Source of the DNA: Bacteroidota bacterium
Lineage (GTDB): Bacteria > Bacteroidota > Bacteroidia > Flavobacteriales > Flavobacteriaceae
Direction: 5' to 3'
Assembly: GCA_947466955.1 (NCBI GenBank)
Contig: CANIFM010000003.1
Location: forward strand, 1-43,228
Length of the DNA: 43,228 nucleotides
Shown here: positions 1-9,541 of the stretch, piece after piece
Position numbering within the stretch: position 1 is the stretch's first letter
Layout of the letters: the number at the start of each line of letters is the position of its first letter
The notes under the pieces: generated by a model
Told to the model about the DNA's origin: nothing
Database searches by the model: none
What the model saw: the letters and a program-made list of their open reading frames with translations, nothing else
Position numbers and translations under genes: made by a program

Positions 1-662
1 ATCCATTGACCATCATGTCGTTGAACTTGCAATCCTTTGCCTTGAGCGCCCATCAAAAGGGTAATCAAATTGATGTCGCCGTGAGCCGCTGCACGAATAG
101 CATTTTCAGGTTCTGAAGTAATTGGTGGATAGTGAATTGGTCTTAAAATAGAATTTCCATTATAGCCATATTGGTCAAAATAAAACTCGTCTAAACCAAG
201 ATGCAATGCCAAAGCTCGCAATACAGAAATACCTGTTTTTTCAAGCATTTGATAGGCTTCTTTACCAACAATATTAAATCGTGGCAACTCATTAACTTCT
301 ACATTATCAGGATATTCTGCGGCATATTTTGAATCAGAATCAACGTATTGACCAAAATGCCAAAACTCTTTTAAATCGCCTTCTTTTCTGCCTTTTGCAT
401 GTTCTTTTCCAAAAGATACATAACCACGTTGTCCTCCAATTGCAGGATTTTCATAGCTGTATTTTGTTTCTAATGGCAATTCGAAAAAATTTCTAATTTC
501 GCCATACAATTCACCAACCAATTGATCATCTAAAAAATGACCTTTTAAAGCAACGAAGCCAATGTCTTCAAATGCTTTTCCGATTTCATTTACAAATTTT
601 TGTTTACGTTCCGGTTCGCCCGAAAGGAAATCACGCAAGTCAACACTAGGAATGTTTTGCAT
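1..662 (-). CDS. 2OG-Fe(II) oxygenase, isopenicillin N synthase-like family (C-terminus outside window)
   Basis: Reverse-strand reading begins MQNIPSVDLRDFLSGEPERKQKFVNEIGKAFEDIGFVALKGHFL and includes HGDINLITLLMGAQGKGLQVQ, typical of this family. Open to the window edge. Confidence 0.85.
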   Translation of the reverse strand, partial: MQNIPSVDLRDFLSGEPERKQKFVNEIGKAFEDIGFVALKGHFLDDQLVGELYGEIRNFFELPLETKYSYENPAIGGQRGYVSFGKEHAKGRKEGDLKEFWHFGQYVDSDSKYAAEYPDNVEVNELPRFNIVGKEAYQMLEKTGISVLRALALHLGLDEFYFDQYGYNGNSILRPIHYPPITSEPENAIRAAAHGDINLITLLMGAQGKGLQVQRHDGQW

Positions 663-795
663 AGTATAAATTTTTAGCGTTTGTGGCTTTAAGCCTTGCA
701 AACACAAATATAAAGATTTTTTTTAGATGTAAATTTTAAAACAATAAACTATTTAAAAAAATATAACAATTCAAGGCTTTTCTGTTATTTTTTTA

Positions 796-803
796 TACTT
801 TTG
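796..803 (+). promoter_or_regulatory. Putative Bacteroidetes -7 element (TACTTTTG)
   Basis: Matches TAnnTTTG about 24 bp upstream of the ATG at 827. No clear -33 TTTG seen. Confidence 0.4.
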
Positions 804-826
804 AGGACGTTTAAAAAACAACAAAA

Positions 827-2803
827 ATGAATTTCGATAGAAAGAATTTGTCCGACGCTACATTATTAGATTTATACAAAAGAATCTTAAAACCACGACT
901 CATTGAGGAGAAAATGTTGAAACTAATTCGCCAAGGAAAAGTTTCAAAATGGTTTTCCGGAATTGGTCAAGAAGCTATTTCTGTTGGTATTACTGCCGTT
1001 TTAGACAAAGACGAATACATTTTGCCAATGCACCGAAACTTGGGTGTTTTCACAGGAAGAGATATTCCGTTGTATCGTTTATTTTCACAATGGCAAGGAA
1101 AAGCAAATGGTTTTACAAAAGGTCGTGACAGAAGTTTTCACTTTGGAACACAAGAATACCATATCATTGGAATGATTTCTCATTTGGGACCGCAATTGGG
1201 TGTTGCAGATGGAATTGCTTTAGCCAATAAATTAAAGAAAAATGGTAAAATCACAGCTGTTTTTACTGGTGAAGGAGCAACGTCAGAAGGTGATTTTCAC
1301 GAAGCTTTGAACATTGCATCTGTTTGGGAATTACCTGTTTTATTTATCGTTGAAAACAATGGATACGGACTTTCAACACCCACAAACGAACAATACCGAT
1401 GCGAGAATTTAGCCGATAAAGGTATTGGTTACGGAATGGAAAGCCATATTGTTGACGGAAATAATATTTTAGAAGTTTACAATTTAGTTTCGGAATTGAA
1501 AGCGTCAATGATTGATAATCCAAGACCCATTTTATTAGAATTTAAAACGTTCAGAATGCGGGGGCACGAAGAGGCGAGTGGTACAAAATATGTTCCACAA
1601 GAATTGATGGATATATGGGCTATTAAAGATCCTGTTGATAATTACAGAAACTTTTTATCTGAAAACGGAATTTTAACTGCCGATTACGATACGCAATTGC
1701 ATACCGAAATTATCACTACTATTGATGAAAGTTTGGTTCTTGCCAATGCAGAACCTGAAATTGAAGCTAATTATAATGATGAATTAAATGATGTTTATCA
1801 ATCATTTGAATTTGAAGAAGTTGCGCCTTCAAATGAAACTGAAGATATTCGTTTAATCGATGCAATTTCAAGTAGTTTGCGTCAATCGATGGAACGCCAA
1901 TCGAATTTAGTAATTATGGGTCAAGATATTGCGGAATATGGTGGTGCATTCAAAATAACAGATGGTTTTGTAGAATTATTCGGAAAAGAAAGAGTTATCA
2001 ATACGCCAATTTGTGAAAGCGCCGTAGTTTCTGCAGGAATGGGGTTGTCAATAAATGGATATAAAGCAATTGTAGAAATGCAATTTGCCGATTTTGTTTC
2101 TACAGGATTTAATCCAATTGTAAATTTGTTGGCCAAATCACACTACAGATGGTCGGAAAAAGCCGATGTGGTGATTCGAATGCCTTGCGGTGGAGGAACA
2201 CAAGCAGGACCATTTCACTCACAAACTAATGAGGCTTGGTTTACAAAAACGCCAGGTTTAAAAGTGGTTTACCCGGCATTTCCGTATGATGCCAAAGGTT
2301 TGTTGAATGCTTCTATAAACGATCCAAATCCAGTTATGTTCTTTGAGCACAAACAATTGTATCGCAGTATTCATCAAGAAGTGCCAAAAGACTATTATAC
2401 TTTACCGTTAGGAAAAGCTGCTTTATTAAGAGAAGGAACCCAAGTTACAATTATTGCTTTTGGAGCAGCCGTTCATTGGGCGTTAGACACTTTGGATAAA
2501 AACCTCGAAATTGCTGCTGATGTTTTGGATTTAAGAACTTTACAACCTTTGGATACAGAAGCTATTTTTGCTTCAATTAAAAAAACGGGAAGAGCAATAA
2601 TATATCAAGAAGATTCCTTATTTGGTGGTATTTCAAGTGATATTTCCTCTTTAATTATGGAAAATTGTTTTGAGTTTTTAGATGCTCCAGTAAAACGGGT
2701 GGCAAGTTTAGAAACACCAATTCCTTTCACCAAAGCATTAGAAGATCAATATTTGCCAAAAACAAGATTTGAAACCGCTTTATTGGAATTGATGAAATAT
2801 TAA
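827..2803 (+). CDS. Thiamine-dependent 2-oxoacid dehydrogenase E1, alpha and beta subunits fused
   Basis: 658-aa ORF. N-half has E1-alpha motifs ([34 protein letters not shown]). C-half has E1-beta motifs ([30 protein letters not shown]). Confidence 0.9.
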   Translation: MNFDRKNLSDATLLDLYKRILKPRLIEEKMLKLIRQGKVSKWFSGIGQEAISVGITAVLDKDEYILPMHRNLGVFTGRDIPLYRLFSQWQGKANGFTKGRDRSFHFGTQEYHIIGMISHLGPQLGVADGIALANKLKKNGKITAVFTGEGATSEGDFHEALNIASVWELPVLFIVENNGYGLSTPTNEQYRCENLADKGIGYGMESHIVDGNNILEVYNLVSELKASMIDNPRPILLEFKTFRMRGHEEASGTKYVPQELMDIWAIKDPVDNYRNFLSENGILTADYDTQLHTEIITTIDESLVLANAEPEIEANYNDELNDVYQSFEFEEVAPSNETEDIRLIDAISSSLRQSMERQSNLVIMGQDIAEYGGAFKITDGFVELFGKERVINTPICESAVVSAGMGLSINGYKAIVEMQFADFVSTGFNPIVNLLAKSHYRWSEKADVVIRMPCGGGTQAGPFHSQTNEAWFTKTPGLKVVYPAFPYDAKGLLNASINDPNPVMFFEHKQLYRSIHQEVPKDYYTLPLGKAALLREGTQVTIIAFGAAVHWALDTLDKNLEIAADVLDLRTLQPLDTEAIFASIKKTGRAIIYQEDSLFGGISSDISSLIMENCFEFLDAPVKRVASLETPIPFTKALEDQYLPKTRFETALLELMKY

Positions 2804-2995
2804 AGTAAATAGGAATTGATCAGTTCTGTTTATGTATGAATTCGAAGCTTATTTTGAGTTTTCACAATCTAATGACTACTCCAATTTATTTACACAAAAT
2901 TTTGTTCGGTCTGCGTTAATTCCATTCTATTTGTTCTAAATAATGAGGTTGATCATGTATTTAAGGAGAGCTAACATTGTAATCTTGCCTTTGAT

Positions 2996-3055
2996 CGGAA
3001 CGAAGCAATCTGTTGTCGTTAGTTCCCTTGTCAACAATTGATTGCCACGTGCCTA
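2996..3055. repeat. Imperfect palindromic intergenic repeat, degenerate
   Basis: cggaacgaagcaatctgttgtc ... tcaacaattgattgccacgtgcct are imperfect inverted arms. The arms resemble the common GGAACGAAGCAATC / GATTGCTTCGTTCC bacterial intergenic repeat. Confidence 0.5.
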
Positions 3056-3088
3056 GCAATGACCAAACAAGAAAATGAATCCTCCCTC

Positions 3089-3147
3089 AGCCCCGATTGA
3101 GGCGTTATCCTCGCAGCGAAGCGAAGAGATATAGCCGAAAGCGGGAA
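3089..3147 (+). ncRNA. Structured intergenic element, possibly a Flavobacteria-type repeat (Flavo-1-like)
   Basis: agccccgattgaggcgttatcctcgcagcgaagcgaagagatatagccgaaagcgggaat. Nested pairings CCCG(3092-3095)/CGGG(3142-3145), GGC(3101-3103)/GCC(3134-3136), and an inner hairpin around TCGC-AGCGAA-GCGA. Locally GC-rich in an AT-rich genome. Confidence 0.5.
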
Positions 3148-3207
3148 TTGCAATTCCAAATACAAGAGGACAATTCGCTCCTAAAAAATGAAATAAATAC
3201 TGTTTTT

Positions 3208-5316
3208 TTAACTGATGTAATTCCAAATATTTTTGCGCTTGGTCATTTCTATGAATACCGCTCGCATAATTAAATGCTCTGGTTTTTCGAGGGGCGCATC
3301 TTCTTTTAGGATTTTCACGGCGTAGTTTCGAGCCAAATAAAGGATGTCTCTGTCGCGAACCAAATCGGCAATTTGAAGGTTCAAAACGCCACTTTGTTGG
3401 GTGCCCATTAAATCGCCGGGACCACGAAGTTTCAAATCGACTTCGGCAATTTCAAAGCCATCGTTGGTGCGTACCATCGTGTCCATTCTGGTCTTGCTAT
3501 TGTTGGATAGTTTGTGGGAACTCATCAAAATACAGTAGCTTTGATCGGCGCCACGACCCACGCGACCCCGCAATTGATGCAGTTGTGAGAGTCCAAAACG
3601 CTCGGCACTTTCCACAATCATAACGCTGGCATTGGGGATATTTACGCCCACTTCGATAACGGTTGTCGCCACCATAATATTGGTTTTTCCTTCGGCAAAG
3701 CGTTGCATTTCAAAATCTTTTTCGGCAGCTTTCATCTTTCCGTGAAGAATGGAAATGGCGTATTTTGGTAGCGGAAAATCTCGAGAAATGTTGTCGTAGC
3801 CGTCCATTAAATCTTTGAAATCCATTTTTTCAGATTCCTGAATCAAAGGATAAACTACATAAATTTGTCGCCCTAAAGCTATTTGGTCGCTAACGAACGC
3901 CATAACATTCAACCGATTGGAATCGTAACGGTGTACGGTTTGAATTGGTTTTCTGCCCGGTGGTAATTCGTCTATCAATGAAATGTCTAAATCGCCATAC
4001 AAACTCATCGCTAAAGTTCGTGGAATTGGGGTTGCGGTCATCACCAAAACATGTGGCGGAATGTCATTTTTCTTCCACAATTTAGAGCGTTGCTCCACAC
4101 CAAAACGGTGTTGCTCGTCAATGATTGCCAACCCTAAATTATGAAATTTCACCTTATCTTCTAAAAGTGCGTGGGTTCCAATCAGGATTTGCAAAGTTCC
4201 GTTTTCTAACTCTTCGTGAATGATTTTTCTTTCTGAAGTTTTGGACGAACCTGTAAGCTTCTTAATATTGATATTTAAGGTTTTAGCTAATTCTGACAAG
4301 CCTATAAAATGTTGATTTGCGAGTATTTCTGTGGGCGCCATTAAACAGGCTTGGAAGCCATTATCCAAAGCCAAAAGCATACTCATAAACGCTACAATTG
4401 TTTTTCCAGAGCCAACATCGCCTTGCAATAATCGGTTCATTTGGGCTGGATAACCCATATCATTTCGAATTTCTTTGATGACTCTTTTTTGAGCGTTTGT
4501 GAGTTCAAACGGCAAATGATTGGCATAAAAATTGGAAAATAATTCGCCTACTTTTTCAAAAGCGTGTCCTTTGATTTTATGTTTACGGACTAAGTTTTTA
4601 GTGATTAATTGCAATTGGATGAAAAACAATTCTTCAAATTTCAATCGGAATTGGGCTTTCGACAATGCTTCTCCGCTTTTTGGAAAATGAATGTTGAAAA
4701 GTGCTTCTTTTTTGGTAACCAATTTCAACTCGTTCATCAGATAATCAGGCAAGGTTTCTGAAAATAACGCCTGAGTTTCTTGAAACAATTGCTGCATTAA
4801 TTTGTTAACCGTGCGATTCGTAATCCCACGATTTGAAAGCGTTTCCGTTGATGGATAAACGGGTTGCATCGCCGAGCGCAAACTTTGCTCGTGTTCCGAA
4901 AGTAACTCAATTTCAGGATGTGCCATATTATAGACATTTCCAAATGACGCACATTTTCCGAAAATTACGATGGAAACATTCAATTCTAAACTCTCCCGAA
5001 CCCATTTTTGACCTTGAAACCAAACCAATTCCATTTGCCCAGTTGCATCTACAAAAGTGGCAACCAAACGTTTTTTTCCTTTGGCAGGTTCAACAGTTTT
5101 TATATTTATTATTTTTCCAATCAATTGAACTTCAGTACTATTATTATCTAATTCATTGATTTTATAATAGCGGGTGCGGTCAATATACCGATTGGGATAA
5201 AAATTGATTAAATCTTGGTATTTGTGAATGCCCAATTCTTTTCGCAACAAATCACCCCGTTGAGGGCCAACGCCTTTCAAGTATTCAATGGGAGTTTGAA
5301 GTAGATTATTTTGCAT
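3208..5316 (-). CDS. recG: ATP-dependent DNA helicase RecG
   Basis: 702-aa ORF. LLQGDVGSGKTIVAFMSML, DEQHRFGVEQR, VMTATPIPRTLAMSLYGD, QLHQLRGRVGRG. Confidence 0.97.
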   Translation of the reverse strand: MQNNLLQTPIEYLKGVGPQRGDLLRKELGIHKYQDLINFYPNRYIDRTRYYKINELDNNSTEVQLIGKIINIKTVEPAKGKKRLVATFVDATGQMELVWFQGQKWVRESLELNVSIVIFGKCASFGNVYNMAHPEIELLSEHEQSLRSAMQPVYPSTETLSNRGITNRTVNKLMQQLFQETQALFSETLPDYLMNELKLVTKKEALFNIHFPKSGEALSKAQFRLKFEELFFIQLQLITKNLVRKHKIKGHAFEKVGELFSNFYANHLPFELTNAQKRVIKEIRNDMGYPAQMNRLLQGDVGSGKTIVAFMSMLLALDNGFQACLMAPTEILANQHFIGLSELAKTLNINIKKLTGSSKTSERKIIHEELENGTLQILIGTHALLEDKVKFHNLGLAIIDEQHRFGVEQRSKLWKKNDIPPHVLVMTATPIPRTLAMSLYGDLDISLIDELPPGRKPIQTVHRYDSNRLNVMAFVSDQIALGRQIYVVYPLIQESEKMDFKDLMDGYDNISRDFPLPKYAISILHGKMKAAEKDFEMQRFAEGKTNIMVATTVIEVGVNIPNASVMIVESAERFGLSQLHQLRGRVGRGADQSYCILMSSHKLSNNSKTRMDTMVRTNDGFEIAEVDLKLRGPGDLMGTQQSGVLNLQIADLVRDRDILYLARNYAVKILKEDAPLEKPEHLIMRAVFIEMTKRKNIWNYIS

Positions 5317-5404
5317 CTTGCGAAGATAGTTTTTTGTTTGGGAATTTGAAAATGTGTAGGAATAAGTATTTGAATTATTATTGTGAAATATAGCTCAAAC
5401 ACAA

Positions 5405-5412
5405 TATCTTTG
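5405..5412 (+). promoter_or_regulatory. Putative Bacteroidetes -7 element (TATCTTTG)
   Basis: TAnnTTTG match about 20 bp upstream of the ATG at 5433. Confidence 0.45.
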
Positions 5413-5432
5413 AAACATTAAAAATATAAATA

Positions 5433-5978
5433 ATGACGACTCATCTCGCACTTCTTCGTGGCATCAATGTTTCCGGGCATAATATGATAAAAATGGATGC
5501 TTTGAAAAATACTTTAGAAAAAATAGGTTTTCAAAACGTGGAAACTTACATACAATCTGGAAATATTTTTGTGGATACCGATGAGGAAAGTGCTGCGAAA
5601 GTTGGTTTTATTATCAAGCAAGAAATTTTCAAGATTTTTGGTCACGATGTACCTATTATTGTTATCGGAAAAATGGATTTAGAAGCTTGTTTTAGTAATA
5701 ATACTTTTTTGAAAGAAAAGGAGTTAGATACAAAAAAAATATATGTTGCTTTTGTGTCCAAAGAATTGCGAAGTGAGAATATTAATGATTTGAAAATCAG
5801 TCAATTTAAGCCTGATGAAGCCCGAATTGATGGAACGAGAATCTTTATTAAATATGATATTGGCGCAGGAAAAACAAGGTTAGACCAAAAATACATTGAG
5901 AAAAAACTGAATCTAACGGCAACAATTCGGAATTGGAATACGGTGACGCAATTATTAAAAATGTACGAAGAACGATAA
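5433..5978 (+). CDS. DUF1697 family protein
   Basis: 181 aa. N-terminus LALLRGINVSGHNMIKMDALKNTLEKIGFQNVETYIQSGNIFV is characteristic of DUF1697. Confidence 0.88.
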   Translation: MTTHLALLRGINVSGHNMIKMDALKNTLEKIGFQNVETYIQSGNIFVDTDEESAAKVGFIIKQEIFKIFGHDVPIIVIGKMDLEACFSNNTFLKEKELDTKKIYVAFVSKELRSENINDLKISQFKPDEARIDGTRIFIKYDIGAGKTRLDQKYIEKKLNLTATIRNWNTVTQLLKMYEER

Positions 5979-5981
5979 TAA

Positions 5982-8048
5982 ATGAAATACCTAATCCTGT
6001 TACTTTCCACTTTTTCATTTGCCCAGCAAACTAAATTTGTTGATTTCAAATCGGTATTGGGTAAAATTGAAATCAATCCAATTGAGAAATCAGTTTCTGG
6101 GGAAGTTACGTATGATTTTGAAGTTACAAGCCCAATAGATACCATAAGAATTGATGCTCAAAATATGACTTTTACGAATTTGAAAATTAATAATACTGTT
6201 GTTAATTATAAAAATTCAGGGAAGAAAATCGCTCTTTTTGAAGGTTATAAAATAGGTAAAAACACCTTGACTTTTAATTATTTGGCTAAGCCGAAGCAAA
6301 CAATGTATTTTGTTGGAGTAGATGAAAATCTTCAAATTTGGACGCAAGGACAAGGGAAATATACGAGTAATTGGTTTCCAAGTTTTGATGATGTCAATGA
6401 AAAAGTAATTTTCAATTTGGATGTCAATTTTGATAAAAACTTTCAAGTAATTTCTAATGGGGTTTTAGAAAATAAAACAGTCAATTCCACAACAATTGAT
6501 TGGCATTATAGAATGAAAAAACCAATGAGCAGTTACCTTTTGATGCTTGCGATTGGGAAATTTGAAGTTCAAAATGAGAAATCCAAGAGTGGAATTCCAT
6601 TGCAATTTTATATTGAAAACGAGGATGTTGCAAAGTTAGAACCAACGTATCGTTATTCTAAAACTATCTTTAATTTTTTTGAAAAAGAAATAGGAGTGAA
6701 GTATCCTTGGGAAGTTTATAAGCAAATTCCCGTTCGTGATTTTTTATACGCAGGAATGGAAAATACTTCGGCAACGGTTTTTTCAAGAGATTTTGTGGTT
6801 GATAAAATTGGGTTTGAAGATAAAAATTATGTGAACGTAAATGCACACGAATTGGCGCACCAATGGTTTGGAGATTTGGTAACTGCCGAAAGCGGAAAAC
6901 ATCATTGGTTACAGGAAGGATTTGCTACTTATTATGCTTTATTGGCTGAAAAAGAAGTGTTTGGTACCGATTATTTTTATTATAAATTATACTCTATTTC
7001 GCAGCAATTGAAGTCGGCTTCCAAAACAGATACGATTCCAATTTTGAATGAAAAAGCCAGTTCTTTATCCTATTATCAAAAGGGAGCTTGGGCTTTGCAC
7101 GTTTTGCGAGAAGGAGTTGGTGCTAAGGTTTTTCAAAAAGCGGTGCAAAACTATTTGAAAAAGTATTCTTTTAAAAATGTAACTACGGATGAATTCTTGG
7201 ATGAAATTAAAAAAGTTTCCAAATACGATGTAGATGCTTTTAGAATAAAATGGTTGGAAAGTTCTGGTTTTGACAATCAAAAAGCTACAGAATTACTATC
7301 AAAAAATGAATCAATAAAGGAGTTATTCGAAATTCAGAAACTTAGGAACAAACCTTTTATAGAGAAGCAAGATGTCTTTATAAAAACAATGCAATCGGAT
7401 GTGTATTTCACAATAAAAGAAGAAATTATTTACCAAATTGAGAATGTTTCATTTGCTGATAAAGCAATTATATTACGTTTAGGTATGGCTACAAATGACG
7501 TAAATATCCGACAAGCAATTGCAAATACGACACCAAAAATACCATTAGAATTCAAAGTGGAATTTGAGACTTTAATGGATGATAAATCCTATATTACAAG
7601 GGAAGTTGCGCTTAATTCATTGTGGTCGCAGTTTCCCGAAGACCAAATAAAACACCTTGAAAAATCTAAAGATTGGGTGGGTTTCAATGATAAAAATCTT
7701 CGTATTCTGTGGTTGACATTAGCGCTTGGAACGAAAGAGTATGAATTGGATAACAAAGCCAAATTCTATGATGAATTGCTAGATTATTGTTCGCCAAAAT
7801 TTGAAAGTTCGATACGTCAAAATGCTTTAGAAAATTTACTTTTCATTAATAATAAGGATAAGAATGTATTTCCATTTTTAGTAAATTCCTTGACGAGTCA
7901 TAAATGGCAATTCTCAAAATTTGGCAGAGAAAAAATCAGATTATTGTTGAAAAATCAGAATGTGAGAACCTATTTTGAAAGTCTTTTATTGGAACTTCAG
8001 GATAATGAAAAAGTGCAATTACAGCGATTATTATCAGAAAAACAATAA
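5982..8048 (+). CDS. M1 family metallopeptidase (aminopeptidase N-like)
   Basis: 688 aa. GMENTSATVF, then HELAHQWFGDLVT (HExxH) and WLQEGFATYYA. N-terminal signal-like stretch. Confidence 0.95.
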   Translation: MKYLILLLSTFSFAQQTKFVDFKSVLGKIEINPIEKSVSGEVTYDFEVTSPIDTIRIDAQNMTFTNLKINNTVVNYKNSGKKIALFEGYKIGKNTLTFNYLAKPKQTMYFVGVDENLQIWTQGQGKYTSNWFPSFDDVNEKVIFNLDVNFDKNFQVISNGVLENKTVNSTTIDWHYRMKKPMSSYLLMLAIGKFEVQNEKSKSGIPLQFYIENEDVAKLEPTYRYSKTIFNFFEKEIGVKYPWEVYKQIPVRDFLYAGMENTSATVFSRDFVVDKIGFEDKNYVNVNAHELAHQWFGDLVTAESGKHHWLQEGFATYYALLAEKEVFGTDYFYYKLYSISQQLKSASKTDTIPILNEKASSLSYYQKGAWALHVLREGVGAKVFQKAVQNYLKKYSFKNVTTDEFLDEIKKVSKYDVDAFRIKWLESSGFDNQKATELLSKNESIKELFEIQKLRNKPFIEKQDVFIKTMQSDVYFTIKEEIIYQIENVSFADKAIILRLGMATNDVNIRQAIANTTPKIPLEFKVEFETLMDDKSYITREVALNSLWSQFPEDQIKHLEKSKDWVGFNDKNLRILWLTLALGTKEYELDNKAKFYDELLDYCSPKFESSIRQNALENLLFINNKDKNVFPFLVNSLTSHKWQFSKFGREKIRLLLKNQNVRTYFESLLLELQDNEKVQLQRLLSEKQ

Positions 8049-8051
8049 ATT

Positions 8052-8573
8052 TTACCACATCATACTGACTTCATTTTTAATATACGCCAAAGCAGCGTTA
8101 CTTGGCGATTGTTTGTCCATTAAATCGTTCAAAATCACTTCTCGTAATTTGTTTGCATTGTCCACACGGTCGCTCAAATTTGCTTTTCTAATCATTTGAA
8201 TTGTAGCGTTTTTAGCCGTAACAATTATAGTCCAGCATTCATCTGACATATAAATTTGTTGCGTTAAATTGTGTTCAAATTCTTGCTCAATTTGTGCAAT
8301 TACATAGTTTTCATAATCGTTTTTATCTTCCGAAATTGGAGTAATCCGAATTAGTAATTTTGCAAGATTTATTCGTTCTAAAAACAAAGTCATACGTTCA
8401 AAAGCTTGTAAACGAATTGGCAACGCATCTTTTTGAGCTTCTTTATTGAGTAAAAAGCGACGTCTTCCTTCTTCATTTTTTGTATGTAAATTAAAAAAAT
8501 AATAGGCGACAAGCCCTGTAATTATTGCCGGTAAAGTATAACTTAATAATTCAATTAATTTTGTAGTTTCCAT
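8052..8573 (-). CDS. Conserved hypothetical protein with N-terminal TM helix
   Basis: 173-aa ORF. N-terminal LLSYTLPAIITGLVAYYFF segment, then a charged soluble domain. Confidence 0.7.
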   Translation of the reverse strand: METTKLIELLSYTLPAIITGLVAYYFFNLHTKNEEGRRRFLLNKEAQKDALPIRLQAFERMTLFLERINLAKLLIRITPISEDKNDYENYVIAQIEQEFEHNLTQQIYMSDECWTIIVTAKNATIQMIRKANLSDRVDNANKLREVILNDLMDKQSPSNAALAYIKNEVSMMW

Positions 8574-8669
8574 TTTTAAATATAAATTGTGTTTGTTTTA
8601 GAATCAAAAAACAAATTAACGAATAAACAAATAAACTTATAGCTTACATTTGATAAAATTTTAAAAAAA

Positions 8670-9440
8670 ATGGATGTCACAATTTTAATCTTATTATGTA
8701 TAGCCGCTTTTTTAGCTGGTTTTGTAGATGCAATAGTTGGTGGTGGTGGATTAATTCAAACGCCAATGGGTTTGATTTTACTGCCAAATCTTCCCGTTGC
8801 AACAATTATTGGAACACTAAAAATCCCTTCTTTTAGCGGTACTTTTTTTGCTGCATTTCAATATTTAAAAAAGATAGAAATGAATTGGAAATTGCTAATC
8901 ATTATGATGGTTTTAGCAGTTCCTTCGGCATTTTTAGGGTCTACTTTATTGACTTATGTGAGCAATGATTTTATGAAACCGTTGCTACTTGTCGTATTGT
9001 CGTTATTGGTGATTTATACGTATGTAAAGAAAAATTTCGGACAACATTCCGATAAATCTCATTCTACAAACCAACAGATTTTATATGCGGTTTTGATTTC
9101 CTTTTTCATCGGATTTTATGATGGTTTTATTGGACCTGGAACAGGAAGTTTCTTGGTTTTGGCATTCGTAACATTACTCGGTTTCGATTTTCTTCAGGCT
9201 TCTGCCAATGCAAAAATGGTAAATTTAGCAACAAATTTTGGTTCGATTTGTTTGTTCATAATCAAAGGAAAAATCATTTGGATGATAGCAATTCCAATGG
9301 CAGTTTGCAATGCAGTTGGTGGTTTTTTAGGTGCTAAGTTAGCAATCAACAAAGGAAATAAGTTTATAAGAATTTTCTTTTTGGTAGTTGTAATTGGAAC
9401 ATTAATCCGCTTTGCGTATGATGTTTTTATTGGAAAATAA
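8670..9440 (+). CDS. TSUP (TauE/SafE) family membrane permease
   Basis: 256 aa, multi-TM. AGFVDAIVGGGGLIQTP and GFYDGFIGPGTGSFLVLAF repeats. Confidence 0.92.
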   Translation: MDVTILILLCIAAFLAGFVDAIVGGGGLIQTPMGLILLPNLPVATIIGTLKIPSFSGTFFAAFQYLKKIEMNWKLLIIMMVLAVPSAFLGSTLLTYVSNDFMKPLLLVVLSLLVIYTYVKKNFGQHSDKSHSTNQQILYAVLISFFIGFYDGFIGPGTGSFLVLAFVTLLGFDFLQASANAKMVNLATNFGSICLFIIKGKIIWMIAIPMAVCNAVGGFLGAKLAINKGNKFIRIFFLVVVIGTLIRFAYDVFIGK

Positions 9441-9541
9441 GCAGGTTGATAAAATTGTATAACTTCTAATTTATAGTTTGTTTTCATACCAAATTCTTCA
9501 TTCTAAATTCTTATTTTTGTATTCAATATTGAAAATTAAAA

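Noticed and set aside
4833-5159. Plus-strand ORF inside recG, and similar antisense ORFs such as 16737-17078, 17166-17543 and 11518-11919
   Set aside because: All lie opposite clearly conserved genes and have no motifs of their own.
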